Source: Microstegium vimineum
Lineage: Eukaryota; Streptophyta; Magnoliopsida; Poales; Poaceae
Direction of reading: 5' to 3'
DNA length: 64,000 nt
Assembly: GCA_022036555.1 (NCBI GenBank)
Contig: CM039134.1
Location: 10,974,818-11,038,817 of the forward strand
A program made the translations under genes and the position numbers. Under the pieces are notes generated by a model. The model was not told the origin of the DNA and ran no database searches. It saw only the letters and a list, made by a program, of their open reading frames with translations. Shown here in pieces: positions 37,109-47,986 of this stretch (the first letter of the stretch is position 1; the number at the start of each line of letters is the position of its first letter).

Positions 37109-37769
37109 CATACAAAAGAAAAAAAAAGGATAAGGATATTGACATCATAGGACAAGTTGATTACGCTTGGAATGTTGGAATTTCACTGGAATTAGTTTAA
37201 ATTTCAAACAAAAACACAGGATATGGAGAAATGACATCTTCCAAACGGGGCCCAAAAATAGAGTACAATTTTCTTTAATAAGCAGAAATTTTTCAATAAA
37301 AAACATTAACCCTAAAGACTGTTCAGTTGTTAAACTATTGCAATCGCAAGATTGTCAATCGCAAATCACAAAATTAGAACACCGGTAAACAAGCGCATGC
37401 TCTGGTACAAACAGGATTAGCCCTAACAGGACATGGGGCGTCTAATCTCCCAACATACATACCAAGCCGCGCCAGCTGCAGCTTAATCTGCTCGACCTCC
37501 GACCGCAGCTCCTCGCGGAAACCGCCGTCATCACCCCCGCCACTGGAGACGGAGGCGACCGGGGCGGCGCACTCCCTGGCGTGGTCACGCGGGAGGGCGA
37601 AGATGACTGCGAGGAGCGCGGCCGCGACGGCCAAAGCGGCACCGGAACGGCGGAGGTGTCTGGCGCTAGTGCTGTGGCGCCCGGCCGCCAGGCGGAGGCC
37701 GAGGGAGACGAGGCGTAGCGGGAGGAGGAAGGCGACGACGATGGCGAGGAGCGCCGCGTCGACAGTCAT
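29951..37769 (-). CDS. Six-exon gene for a small membrane-anchored coiled-coil protein, function unknown
   Basis: Exons read on the minus strand: 37,769-37,463, 37,027-36,897, 33,287-33,228, 32,638-32,534, 30,763-30,650 and a tentative last exon 29,995-29,951. All junctions are GT..AG and phases agree (307+131+60+105+114+45 bp, 253 aa). Residues about 6-24 and 44-62 are hydrophobic and likely membrane segments. The rest is charged and heptad-like (EELRSEVEQIKLQLARL, then EEEHGRLMRAMELDIQSL). Exons 4 and 5 are similar to each other (VQ...KMNS...TEKVE.L...KK), suggesting exon duplication. I do not recognise the family; a membrane-tethered coiled-coil protein is all that can be inferred. Intron 2 (3.6 kb) houses a LINE. 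The 14-aa final exon is the weakest part, and exon 3 could read through its donor into a longer ORF. Confidence 0.7.
33920..36735 (+). mobile_element. 5'-truncated L1-type LINE
   Basis: The element starts within ORF2, with no endonuclease domain, and runs to a 3' UTR ending in a short A-rich tail. It lies inside intron 2 of the minus-strand gene, in antisense. I found no convincing target duplication, so the borders are approximate to tens of bases. Upstream sequence at 33,928-33,948 still reads in frame with ORF2. Confidence 0.9.
33949..36549 (+). pseudogene. LINE ORF2: reverse transcriptase plus zinc-finger (zf-RVT) region
   Basis: An open frame of 624 codons reads as a plant L1 reverse transcriptase. 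KAPGPDGFPAEFYQ is near residue 97, IKQFCPICLLN near 160, GLRQGDPLSPLLF near 284 and the catalytic YADD at 34,939-34,950 (residue 331). A TGA stop at 35,821-35,823 ends it. The same frame continues with the zf-RVT domain (KVKVFLWFLYRG, CCFC...HLFFDC), then slips at a long C-run (about 36,219-36,237). The last segment in another frame ends at 36,549 with GWRFSNRLNL. With no endonuclease, an internal stop and a frameshift it cannot make a full ORF2 protein, although the RT core is uninterrupted. Confidence 0.92.
37069..37107. repeat. (TA)n microsatellite in intron 1
   Basis: A run of TA dinucleotides lies between exons 1 and 2 of the coiled-coil protein gene. Confidence 0.9.
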
Positions 37770-38387
37770 TGTCGTCCGTGGCACGGGGAAAGTCCCCGCT
37801 ACAACAATTGCAGATGGGTTTTGGGAGACTGTCCGCACCGCTCATCTGTATATTCACTGCAGTAGAATAAATTCACGCACCGGGTGCTCTATTGACGTGC
37901 GGCAAGCCCCCGCATCCTGTACTGGCAGCGTCGTTCAGTTTCTACGCCAAAGGACATGGGGGCCAGGGGCAGCACTGTTCACGCGCAGTGGTAGAGAGGA
38001 GAGAGGAAGTGGTGGGCCCTACGAGTTTAAGTAACTAAAAAATGTTTTAATTCAATGATTAAAAATCCAAACTAAATTCCGATTACAACGTTAAATCCGT
38101 TTCATTAAAATCATCAAAATAAGATCTCACATGATTATATTTAGATAAATTTTATTTATAAATATGTGGACTCCACTGTTTGCAGTTGATATAGAGTATG
38201 AGATATAGAGGATAATGAGTGCGGAAAAAAATATGTATAGAGGAAAGAAACTCGCTGATTAGAACAGAATATTCCTTTTAGAGGATGAATATAGAGGAAT
38301 AGCAGTGCGGATAGTCTGAGTCGTGGTCTAGTTGACCAATTCATAGGAAAAAACTTTTATTTAAGTTATTATTTTCTCAGTTAAACT

Positions 38388-38586
38388 ACTCCCTTCATTT
38401 TAATTTATAACACATTTCAAGGACTTAGAGGGTTGGTACTAAAATTATAAAAAATTATTATATTAAATAGATATACTATAAAATTATAATTGATAAAAAA
38501 ATCTAATAATACTTAATTAATATTATAAAAGTTATTATAATATCAAATATAAGTTTGGTGAAACTTAGGATACTTTGACTCTCCAA
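38388..38586. mobile_element. Degenerate Stowaway-like MITE
   Basis: The left end ACTCCCTTCATTTTAATTTA resembles the CTCCCTCCGTTCCAAATTATA terminus, and the right side ends GATACTTTGACTCTCC. Terminal repeats are incomplete. The stretch 37,770-38,387 is promoter and intergenic DNA without other recognised features. Confidence 0.5.
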
Positions 38587-38594
38587 GGTAGGAG

Positions 38595-39078
38595 TATAGA
38601 TGGCCATCGGGCCGTGTCGTGCCTCTTCGGGCCGCCGTGCCTGTCGTGTCGTGCCTCATCGTGCTTCGTGCCCGGCTGTCGGCCCACAGCACGGCCCACG
38701 GGTCGTTTTGTCGTGTCATGCCGCCCGTCGTGCCGTGTCGGCCCATGGCCCGTTAGACGAGAAATACTTTAAAATTTTCATAAGTGTTCATCATTTTTAG
38801 TTTTTGACAAGTATTCATCATTTTTAACATGTCACAATTCAATTATTAGTTATCATAAATCATTTTAACAACTTATTTTAACTAAATAAGCCGTTGGAAT
38901 CACAATCATCGTGTCGCTCCCGTGCCGCCTCTTAGATTGGGTCGTGCCCGTGCCGTGTCACGTGCCTAAGTGGCGGCCCAGGCATGGCCCATCCACCGGG
39001 CCGGGTCGTGCTCGGGCCGGGCCAAAACGTCGTGCCATGGGCCGTGCCGTCGTGCCTCGTGCCTCATGGACAAATATA
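38595..39078. mobile_element. hAT MITE with TATAGATGGCCATC ends
   Basis: The 484-bp element has ends TATAGATGGCCATC and GATGAGGCAC-side CATGGACAAATATA-type inverted repeats. GC-rich subterminal blocks repeat GTCGTGCC and GGGCC motifs at both ends around an AT-rich core. A perfect 8-bp target duplication GGTAGGAG flanks it (38,587-38,594 and 39,079-39,086). It inserted into the end of a Stowaway-like repeat. Confidence 0.9.
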
Positions 39079-39086
39079 GGTAGGAG

Positions 39087-40600
39087 AAGCCTAGCAGAGC
39101 AAAACTTATTCGAACCAATTTAGATTTTATGAATCCAATGTTCACATAGAAATCAATGCAATGCATTATGAATGCGACATCGTAGCTAGATTAATTAGTA
39201 AAATACATGGACACCCCTTGAACTTGTTATGGGGCATCATTTAAGTCCCCGAACTCTTTAAATGTGTTGTTAAATTTGTTTTTGTATGTTATGTAAGTCC
39301 TAAACTTTCAAAATGTTATTTTAGGTCCTTGAACTTGTCCTAGTATATCATTCATGTACCTATACTTACCATAATGTGAACTAGTTGGAGCTCGTTTAGA
39401 CCTAGACGACACATTGTGACAAGTTTGAGGACCTAAAGAAGTAAAGATTGCATACATTGCATGGGCAATAAAGAGAGCATGAGTCTCGCTAGAGCATTAT
39501 CTCTAAGAGGCTCTATAAAACGTGACTCAAAAAGTCAAAGAGCAAGATTTATAAGATCTCTAAAATAGATAACTCAAAAAAATGCTCTCTCAATACGTGA
39601 ATGTAAGGTCATTGCTTTTTTTCTCGTTGTCTGCATTGGGCGCTGCCCGTCCATGAAGACTGAACCATGACCCTTTCGTTTTCCCATCTCATCTATTCAA
39701 TCTAGATAGGAAGGGCAAGGGGTTGCACAACTAGCCAGGAAAACTCATGGCCAGCTTGCGAGGGTCGCTAGCCAATTAGGGTCTGTTTGAAACACGAGAT
39801 TTTTTCATGTTCTTATACTTTTTCCTGTGAAAATGAACTGATTCCTATAAAATTTCTGCGTAATTCCTATGAGATTCCTACGTTCCAAACAGGCCCTAAC
39901 TGTGGAGGGTTGGTAGTCAGTTATTAGGGCGGTTGCAAGCGGGTGAGGGTGGTGCATAGCAGATGGGTCTTGTGAGAAGAAAGGAGGAAAGCGTAGGGTG
40001 GCTTTGATCCATCCCATTTCATGGGAGATAGGGTGTGCATGGGAGGAGGCGAAGCACGGGAGAAGAGCACCCAACAGATAGTGTGCGAGAAGGGAGGAAG
40101 AGCGTGTGGTAGCCGAGATGGCCAAGGAGCGGAACTCAGTGTCGTGGGGCACGAGATTTAGATGAAGAATCTGTTGTGGGGCATTTTTGTGCGAGAAGAA
40201 TCTTTGGCAAAGTCTAGGCATCCAAAATCGGAATGCATCCTAGTCTATGCATTCCTGGACCAGGTAGCCTTTTCGGCCTTTAACTAAATAGTCTTTCCAG
40301 TTTGCTGTGAAATGGAGGCCCAACTCGGTCTGCTTTGATTCACACGTGTTCATACGACTGTATACATCTATGTGCCTTGCCTGCATGAAAACTATCAATG
40401 TCTCTTGAATGTATATCAATGCCTGTATACATCTATGGAGGCCCAACTCGGCCTGCTTTGATTCACACGTGTTCATACGACTATATTCACACGTGTTTAT
40501 GCATTTCAGGAAATACTGAAGACAAAGATTCATTAAATATAAATTGTTCCATGGTAGGATCATGGTCATTTTTTGATTTTTATAAACTACTTCTGATGGA
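39087..40600. other. Intergenic, with a dispersed direct repeat
   Basis: No gene is seen. A 46-bp segment containing GAGGCCCAACTCGG and TTTGATTCACACGTGTTCAT occurs twice, at 40,314-40,359 and 40,436-40,481. Positions 39,205-39,440 are a degenerate repeat also represented near 1,890-2,050. Confidence 0.5.
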
Positions 40601-41193
40601 AAAACTTTGTACATGAAAGTTGTAGATCTCGAAAAGTTATAAAACTTTGTAGTTCACAACTTTTTCATTTGAAATCGTTTAGTGGCCGAACAATACGTTC
40701 GAATGTGTCAAATTTGAAATTCAAATTTTTGTAAACGATCTCGGATGAAAAAACTTGCTACATGAAAGTTATAGATCTTGAAAAGTTATGAAACTTTGTA
40801 GTTCATAACTTTTTTATTTGAATTCGTTTAGTGGCTCAAACAATCAATTTACACTCGGTTTAGTATAGAATATGAGAAAGTACTACTGAATCTAGAAACA
40901 AGTGAGTCATGAGGTGAAGTGGTAGAGGAGGTGCCGTGCGTGGCTGAGGTCTGAGGTTCGAATCCCCGGTGGGGAGCGTGTTTGTGAATTTTACGTGCAA
41001 AATGCGCGACTTGCGATGGGTGGACGGATTAATACTGGGCTTGTTCTAGAATTTAATTCTTTTTTTCCATTTTAAAAACGCGATTTTATTCTAGTGTGGT
41101 CACCTCATCACTGCCGAAAGCTCAGTGCTGGTTCAAAATCCGGCAGTGATAGGGGATTTTGAACCGACACTAATGTGCTATTCTGTAGTAGTG
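40601..41193 (+). mobile_element. CACTA (En/Spm-like) transposon, second terminal copy
   Basis: It matches 1-380 and ends at 41,193 in TTCTGTAGTAGTG. It extends further inward and shows two copies of an internal unit containing AACTTTGTAGTTCA (about 40,620 and 40,770), typical subterminal repetition. A B-box GGTTCGAATCC is at 40,955-40,965. The opposite CACTA terminus was not found nearby. Confidence 0.8.
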
Positions 41194-41267
41194 CTCGCTC
41201 GCATTGCCGCAGCCTTCGGCCCGCTCATGACCTCCTCGACGCAGCGGCGTAGAGCATCACGCGCCAT
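41194..41267 (-). pseudogene. UDP-glycosyltransferase gene fragment
   Basis: On the minus strand this 74-bp piece reads MARDALRRCVEEVMSG and beyond. It matches residues 404-418 and the following stretch of the intact UGT at 54,897-56,297 (MARDDLRRCVEEVMGG), with high identity at the DNA level too. It ends exactly at the CACTA terminus (41,193) on one side and near the hAT-like element start (about 41,273) on the other. It is a relic of a UGT paralogue broken up by transposon insertions. Confidence 0.85.
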
Positions 41268-41272
41268 TTGTG

Positions 41273-42218
41273 TAGTTGGCGGATCTAGGATTTCAATTAT
41301 GCAGGTACGAACGAAAACGATATAGTTCATCAACATGAAAATGACAATTAGATCACTAAACAATGATAAAATAGTTGCGATTATGATTATATATAGATGG
41401 AACAAGTTACATGTTTCTAACTTCCCATAATTCTAATACAAGTTTCAAGCTAAAGCTTCACATGTCGTCCCGCCATGGCTTGAAAGCGTTTAATGATATA
41501 TTCATTGCTTACACGTCGAAAAAAGTCACGCTCAATAAATGTGACCAAAACAATCATTTACGTTTTGATCACCCATCTTATTCCCAAACTTATGGCCTGT
41601 TTAGATTGGAGGGCAAATGTTTTGTCCCAGTCACATCGAATCTCCCATCCCTAATTTGGTCTATTTAAAATATACTAATTAAAAAAGTAATTTGTCAGAC
41701 GGAGACAACTTCGCGAGACGAATCTTTTAATATAAATTAGTTTATGTTTTGACAATGGTGTGCTACAGTAAACATTTGTTAATTATAGATTAACTTAGCC
41801 TAATAGAATCGTCTTGTTAAGTCCTTTAGAGACATGTAATTAGTTTTATAGGTAGTCTATTTTAAATTTTAATACACTAAACTAGTGTCGAAAGATTTGA
41901 TGTGACACGACAAATAAATTTCCCAGGAAACCAAACACGCTCTAGTCTTCACATAGTTCATTGCTAAAAATACTCTCTCAACACACCGTCGCATCGTTTC
42001 ATATTCAGCAGATCGACATACATCAAATACGTGATGTGAAGTTTATAACTGGGCTGTTGCTGGGCCTAAAAAGCAATGCTTTAGAATTTAGATTGTTGGG
42101 GTTATTATTTGGCTGAGTATATACATGTACAAGTATTAAGAAGTATATGTATTTGTTTTTTTCCAGAATTTTTGGGGGGACACCTGTCCCCCATGCACCT
42201 ATTGTACATCCGCCACTG
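41273..42218. mobile_element. hAT-like element with GTTGGCGGAT ends, carrying a nested Tourist MITE
   Basis: The left end TAGTTGGCGGATCTAGGAT and the right end GTACATCCGCCACTG are inverted relatives of the CAGTGGCGGA(G/T) terminus. No clear 8-bp duplication is seen. A second MITE (41,594-41,942) is nested inside. Confidence 0.55.
41594..41942. mobile_element. PIF/Harbinger-type MITE
   Basis: The ends GGCCTGTTTAGATTGG and CCAAACACGCTC are approximate inverted repeats. The interior shares the TAGCCTAATAGAATCGTC motif with 10,825-11,090. The target duplication is not resolved. Confidence 0.65.
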
Positions 42219-42258
42219 GCGCGCAGTACTATACAAATTTCGACTTGGGACTTGGGAG

Positions 42259-42783
42259 TCTGGCAACGGGTACCCGAAACCCAATAACCCAACGGGTTTT
42301 ACTCGCTAAGGAGACGGGTGCGGAAGGAGTTTTCTACCCACGGTATGTTATTGGGCGAAATCCTTTACCCATCGGGTATGACGGGTACGGGTGTGGAATA
42401 GCAGTACTCATACCCGCATACCTGTGGGTAAGAAATACCCGCAAAATTGAGTAACCAACCTAAGTGATTGTACCCCATATAGCCCATGAAATTTGGCCCA
42501 AACACTCCTAGTATATATCAAAATTGAGTGACAGTTGTTATCTTGATGCGCTGTCTGCTGATGGGCTTAGTATATATCAAAATTTGGCTCAAACACTCCT
42601 AGTTAAGTTGTTAATTTGCTGGATGTTGTTATAATTTGTATGTGAACTCGGGTGTATTATCAGGTATGGAATACCTGTCGGGTGCGGGTATAGAATGAAT
42701 TCCTTATCCGTCTGCTTTCGCCGGTAATCCGATGAAATAGATTTTGACCTGACGGATGCGGATATGGCCCGTTGCCATTTTGA
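42259..42783. mobile_element. hAT MITE with TCTGGCAACGGG ends
   Basis: The left end TCTGGCAACGGGTACCCG and the right end GGCCCGTTGCCATTTTGA are inverted, and the interior is rich in GGGTA/TACCC repeats. A perfect 8-bp target duplication CTTGGGAG (42,251-42,258 and 42,784-42,791) flanks the 525-bp element. At the left flank CTTGGGA is itself tandemly doubled. Confidence 0.9.
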
Positions 42784-42959
42784 CTTGGGAGTATGCATGT
42801 GTTTGGAAGCTGTTGGACAGTGTGCGTGGCTGCTGCTGCCCGTCGTGCGCAAATGAGTACTCTTGCTATATACGATGAGTAGAAAAGAAAAGAAGCTAAC
42901 AGCTTCTATACGGTACAGTGCCATGCACGCATGTTCACCTGAGCTAGAAAGTACTCCCG

Positions 42960-43229
42960 TAATTGTCAAGCCGTTTAGTTTTAGTCGAGTTTTGCGGGCA
43001 AGGGTGTCTTTCTGATTCCTGCTTTTGTGAGTTTTGAGTGGAGACCTATTATGTTTTTCTGGGTGTGTTTTGCTAGTATTTTGCAGTTGTGTGGTTGGTT
43101 TGGGTGTCACGTTTAGTTGTGGCCTTTAGTTTGAGTTTATCTTTGTAAATCTTGGTTGGTTTCACCCATTTTTTTTGTTTCCTCGTCTAATAAAAATCTA
43201 GTAATGCTCTTGTTGTCTTTCTAAAAAAA
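42960..43229 (+). mobile_element. Possible LINE 3' UTR fragment
   Basis: The stretch ends in TCTTTCTAAAAAAAA, like the tails of grass L1 elements. It has the T/G-rich composition of LINE 3' UTRs. No coding remnant or clear target duplication was found, so this is tentative. Confidence 0.35.
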
Positions 43230-44145
43230 ATAGTCCCATAAAATTTAGACACGAACAAAGTCGAGTGTATGTTAGATTGCCAACAGCGTTAGTGGTGCTG
43301 AAAAGGAATATACAATCCCATCTAGACCAACACCAAAACTCTCATATACTTTTACAGTGTGGGCACTGATGCTTTTTTTTCTGTGGACCCCAAGCATCAG
43401 AACCATCCCCTTCCATTTCTAATGTTTCTCGCACGTGAGACTTTCCTCTCCATCCCTTCTGTCTCTGCCCAAATCCTCCCAAATCGATCTCTTTTTTCCT
43501 ACTATATATAATCTACCCGCAGAAACCAGACAAATCGATCTTTGCATCTCCAAATCAAGGCTCTCCTCCAAATCCTGAATCCATAGCGTTTCTCTTTGGT
43601 GGATATGGTCGCCACTTCTCCTTGAGGGCTCACGGTCGTCTCAACACCGTGAGACGATCTCCCTCAGCCGTTGCCGCCGATGCGGCCGCCAGGAACGCTC
43701 CAAGGTTGCGGACAGGGGTGGCACGGTACATGAGGAGAGGGGCGTAGCCAGCCACACCATAGGGGCCTCCTCTAGGCACGTCGCGGGTCTCAGGCACGTA
43801 CGCCACGGAGGCGCATCCAGCCACGCCGTGGCGGCCGCTGCACGACACACCGCTAGGGACGCCGCGCCACCGACGGCCAGCCGCACCGCGGAGATCGACG
43901 ACATCGGTGCCAACTTTCAACGCTGTCTTGGCCGCGAACCGCAGTTAACCGAGCCTAGCTCCAGGTGTGTGCTCCATCGACTAATCCTTTTCTTGGTGAG
44001 GCAAAGTCTTATTTTACATGCGGTCTATGAATCTGATGATATTACAAATATAAAGTGCACAAGTGTTGCTATGGACTGGGGACTGATACTAGAAGTTTGG
44101 AATAAAAAATTAAATTAACCAAATTGAATAAAAGAAGAAAAATTA
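43230..44145. other. Intergenic, GC-rich patch without known gene
   Basis: A GC-rich segment at 43,620-43,960 has ORFs on both strands without recognisable domains. It could be a captured gene fragment, but nothing supports a specific origin. Confidence 0.4.
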
Positions 44146-45452
44146 AGTTACATGCGATCGTTTCTTTTTTATAGTTTGCCTCCACTTTGCACGAACCTTC
44201 TCCAAAAGCTGATCTTCAGATTGAGCACTAGCATTTGTATTCTTCACATCACTATAGAATCCATTGAACTTGTTATGATAGGCATATTCTTGTCCCAATA
44301 TTTTTTTGCACTGCATTGTTCTTTTTCTTTGTTGTTTAGGAGCATGCTTGTTGTATTTAGTTGTAATTTCTTTCCAAAAGAGATCTCGAGGCTTTCCATT
44401 ACCATCGATTGGGTCATTTTAATTTTTGAGTCAGGCACTTGCTAGGCGTAGGTTCTCCTCTTCATGCCAAAGTTTGCGACCTCCTAGCTTGCAGCGCCGG
44501 CCCTGAGGGGGGGGGGGGGGGGGGCGAACGGGGGCGGCCGCTCCAGGCCCTCGATCCTGTTGGGCCCCTCTATACGTATGCATTATCAGTATTAGGAGTA
44601 TTATTATTTGTAATACTTGGCCCAAAGTCCAAAGATTAAGAAGGCAACTGACGTTAGTTGAGAAGGCTAATAGGCTAAGACGTAAGAGGCCAGCCCTGGA
44701 GACCTCCTAGCTAGGATGCCCATCGACGGTACTACTGCACAAGCGAACTCTTCTGCTTTAACAATATCGACAACCAGCTATTACATATGTGCCTATTATG
44801 TCTTCTTTTTATTCCGAGATTCTTTGTTTATTAGCTTTTATTTCTTTAATATGTATAATTATTTGGTATAAATATTGCTTTTCGATACCTGTTCAACGTC
44901 AAAAAAGTTACATATACATATTGAGCATTTTTATGATATTTATAAAAGGCCCTGAGTTTTTCGTTAGGCTCCAGGTCCAAAAATTCTCAGGACCGGCCTT
45001 GCTAGCTTGGCACCGTCATCTGTGTTGCTCTCACTATCTTCTTCAATATGAATAGGTACTGATTCCACTGATTCCACTAGGGGGGCTCTGGACGCAGGAG
45101 AAGATGAAGCAATGGGGCTGCTCTCATCACCACTTGAATTGTTGCCAGCACTAGGTCCAAAGAAGAGCATCGTTCCAATGAGAGATGCTGGACCATTGGC
45201 ATAGTAAGCTCCATGGTAGGCTGATGGTGGAAAAGGGAAGTGTTGAAAACTTGGTGGTCCTCCAAAAGGATTGGTTATATTTTGTGGGTATGTACCATGT
45301 AAATTGGTGGTTGGATAGTTCATGGGGTAGTGTTGCTGCTGATGAAATCTTTGGAAGTTTTGGTACTGCTGTGTGTTTGGATTTGCTCCTTCTGAACTGA
45401 TGTGTGAGTTGAGAAAATTTGAAAAACCAGAAGATGAAGAGTCGTTATCCAT
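44146..45452 (-). pseudogene. PIF/Harbinger ORF1-like protein (Myb/SANT, NAM-associated type), interrupted
   Basis: The minus strand starts at 45,452 (MDNDSSSSGFSNFLNS) with a Gln/Pro/Tyr-rich leader, then an acidic stretch. The next block reads GGRKLWHEEENLRLASA, stop, LKN, stop, NDPIDGNG, then FWKEITTKYNKHAPK and SEDQLLEKVRAKW down to about 44,150. This is the SANT-like DNA-binding and NAM-associated region of Harbinger ORF1 proteins (often annotated glutathione S-transferase T3-like). A hAT MITE (44,492-45,001) splits it between the acidic leader and the SANT domain. Two stops (TGA and TAA near 44,415-44,430) also break it. No Harbinger transposase is nearby. Confidence 0.8.
44492..45001. 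mobile_element. hAT MITE inserted in the Harbinger ORF1 pseudogene
   Basis: The ends CAGCGCCGGCCCTGAG and CTCAGGACCGGCCTTG are a 16-bp inverted repeat with three mismatches. A perfect 8-bp target duplication CTAGCTTG (44,484-44,491 and 45,002-45,009) flanks the 510-bp element. Removing the element and one duplication rejoins the SANT-type reading frame. A G-run of about 20 sits near 44,507-44,524. Confidence 0.9.
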
Positions 45453-46541
45453 CTCTGAACTTTTGCTTTGGATATAGGACTTTGTGTGCTTGTTCAGCTA
45501 GTTCATCTAATGCCTATATATATGCGACAACTTTAATGGATAGAAAGCAAACAGTTGGGACCAACGGTTGCGTAGAATAGAATATTTTAACTGTCTAGTA
45601 CCAACGTCTGGTTGGGAAATTACTGTTTAATCTTTCAGAGTAGAAGTGCATGCTTCGAGTAAACAAAATCTGAACTTGACATTGATAGCTATAACGTTTG
45701 ACATCGATGCTCAAATAGTCTCTTTCCTCTTCAAGCATCGCAGAAAAGCAACATTGTGGGTATGGCTGCTGGGACAACTTCCAAAACTGTCTTTGTGCTT
45801 CGAGTACTAAGGGCAGTCCCAATGGTCGAAACTACGCACGGTTTCCATAGTAGCCACGTCAACAAAAAATTGTCTATAGAAACTATCCTACTGTGGAGCT
45901 TTCTTTGCCAAATAAATGCTGACCTTTTTTCATTCTCTCTCCTAGCTAAGTCCATCGTCTTCTTGGCCACCAGCGTGAGGTCTTGCTCACCGGTCGTCGT
46001 GCTCACCCGTCACCATGCAGGCCGCGTGCTCGTGCACGTCGTCATGGAGGTGGCCTTGGCAGGAGAGCGGACGAGCTTGGCACATGAGCGCGGCAGGCCA
46101 GCGTGGTGGCCTGGGCGAGCGCGGGGCGGCGGCACGGGCGAGCAGCACGCGAGCGCGGCAGTCCAGCAGAGCAGCACGCAAGCGCCGCGGGCAAGTGAAC
46201 GCGAGCACGCCAGTCCGGCGGGCGAGCGGACGCGGCAGCGGCGGTACGGCGAGCGTGCGCGGCAGTGCGGCCGGCGAGGGCACGCGGCCGCGGTCCGCGG
46301 AGACACGGACGACGAGCTTTCATCGACTCCTTACCAGACACATGTGGGCCCATGGTGTATTTGACCGTGGATACACGCGTGTCTGGACTCGATCTGGAGC
46401 GACGCCGGCCTGGGGAGGAGGACGGCGCGGCGTTGGTGTGCACGACGCCGGCCGTGCGTGCTAGAGCTCCCCCGACCAGCCGCGCATGCTCGGGCTCCTG
46501 GCTAGCTGTCACGCGTGCCTTGATCCTGTCTCTCTTGCAGT
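45453..46541. other. Intergenic with a GC-rich island
   Basis: Positions 45,807-45,825 (GGGCAGTCCCAATGG) look like a MITE terminus, but no partner end was found. Positions 45,960-46,520 are strongly GC-rich with overlapping ORFs in five frames and Arg/Ala-rich translations, the signature of compositional bias and not of a conserved protein. Confidence 0.45.
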
Positions 46542-46549
46542 GTTGGGAG

Positions 46550-46814
46550 CAAGGATGAAAACAGATCGGATAACATCGTTGATATTGTATTTGTTTTCAT
46601 ATTTCTATTCGGATTCAGATTCGAATACGAATAGTATCATAAATATCGGATATGATACGATTAGATATCGACATCATAAATATATCAATTTTAGTATTCG
46701 GATACGAATACATGTTAATCTTCAGACTCGAATACGGTCGACAGGTCTAAACTCCTCTAAACGAATTCGGTCGGACGGACGGTCAAATAAATATCCGTAC
46801 CGTTTTCGGCCCTA
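46550..46814. mobile_element. hAT MITE with CAAGGATGAAAAC ends
   Basis: The ends CAAGGATGAAAACAG and GTTTTCGGCCCTA are inverted. The interior has repeated CGGAT/ATCCG and GAATACG motifs. A perfect 8-bp target duplication GTTGGGAG (46,542-46,549 and 46,815-46,822) flanks the 265-bp element. Confidence 0.92.
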
Positions 46815-47053
46815 GTTGGGAGGCAGAGGTCACGTGACAAAGTAAACGACGAGAGGCATAAGGCAGGCGCCAGGCGGGTCTACGTCTTCCCCGCGTTGGT
46901 GATAAGGCAGAGAAAGAAAAAATAAACAAGGAGAAAAATGGGGAGAGAAAAAAAGAAAAAGGGTATTTTAGATCTTTTATTTTTTTACCAAGATAAGCAA
47001 AAACAATTTTAGCTCTCTAAGTGAATAGCTCCATAGGTGAAGCTATAACTTTA

Positions 47054-47397
47054 GGGCCCGTTTGGTAGCTCATGCGGAGCAAATTTTTAGGGAGAATCAC
47101 TCTCTATCTACCAAACCAAACGTATTTTTCAACTACAAGTGATTATCTGCTATGGAATGATTCTCTGAAATGAATTAAGAGGTTGAGAGCTAAAAAAATA
47201 ACTTAATTTGGTTCTGTGACGTGATTCTTCATGCTAATTTTGAGAGTTTAGGTTAGAGAATCAAAGAAAATTATTTTTAACCACGAATCACTTCACCAAT
47301 AAATAAAAAAGCATAACTTAAGAATTAAGAAGCACAACCTTACTAAACATGCCATAAAGTTGTTTTAGCTAAAGGCAGAGCTCTACCGAATGAGCCC
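47054..47397. mobile_element. Tourist-type (PIF/Harbinger) MITE
   Basis: The ends GGGCCCGTTTGGTAGCTC and GAGCTCTACCGAATGAGCCC are inverted, and the element is flanked by TTA on both sides (47,051-47,053 and 47,398-47,400). Length is 344 bp, with no coding. Confidence 0.85.
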
Positions 47398-47400
47398 TTA

Positions 47401-47978
47401 ATTGTCTTTGTGGCAACATGTATATTAAACTTTTTTCTTTAACTAAAAAGTCATGACTTGTTAATTGTCTGCATCAGCATATATATTATTTTTTTTACTT
47501 TCTCTAATTATTAAAAAATTGTGACTTATTTATTGTAAACATATATTAGATTTTATTAGGTTTATAGTTTTGTCTAACGGGTTTTTTTATAACCGGATTC
47601 AAAAATTACAAATCATGACTATAAAAATTACAACTAAAGCTATAACTTTTAATATAAAATATATGTAATAACCATCGCAAGCCGCTAAATTTCAATTTAA
47701 TCATGGTATAATTCGTTTGCAACCATTATATGAAACAACTGAATTTGTTTTTCATGAAAATCGGGTCTTACATGGTTGTAACAACTGTGTGCTAGTTTCC
47801 CGTGAAACACACGACTATACTATTTTTTCGGTGTTTTTCAAACTCCAAATGCATTTTCTTTCAAAATGGTACAAATCATGGTGTTGCACACAATTAATGC
47901 AAGAACACTTCTTCATGAAATACACATAAAATAGTGTTTTAAAATAAATACATAAATAAATTCAAGAACAGAGGTCCT
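47401..47978. other. AT-rich intergenic spacer
   Basis: No gene, RNA or repeat structure is recognised. Confidence 0.5.
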
Positions 47979-47986
47979 TCCGGACG

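Noticed and set aside
45987..46558. Overlapping ORFs in five frames in the GC-rich island
   Set aside because: Multiple frames being open at once reflects low stop-codon frequency in GC-rich DNA. No frame shows a motif or plausible start context.
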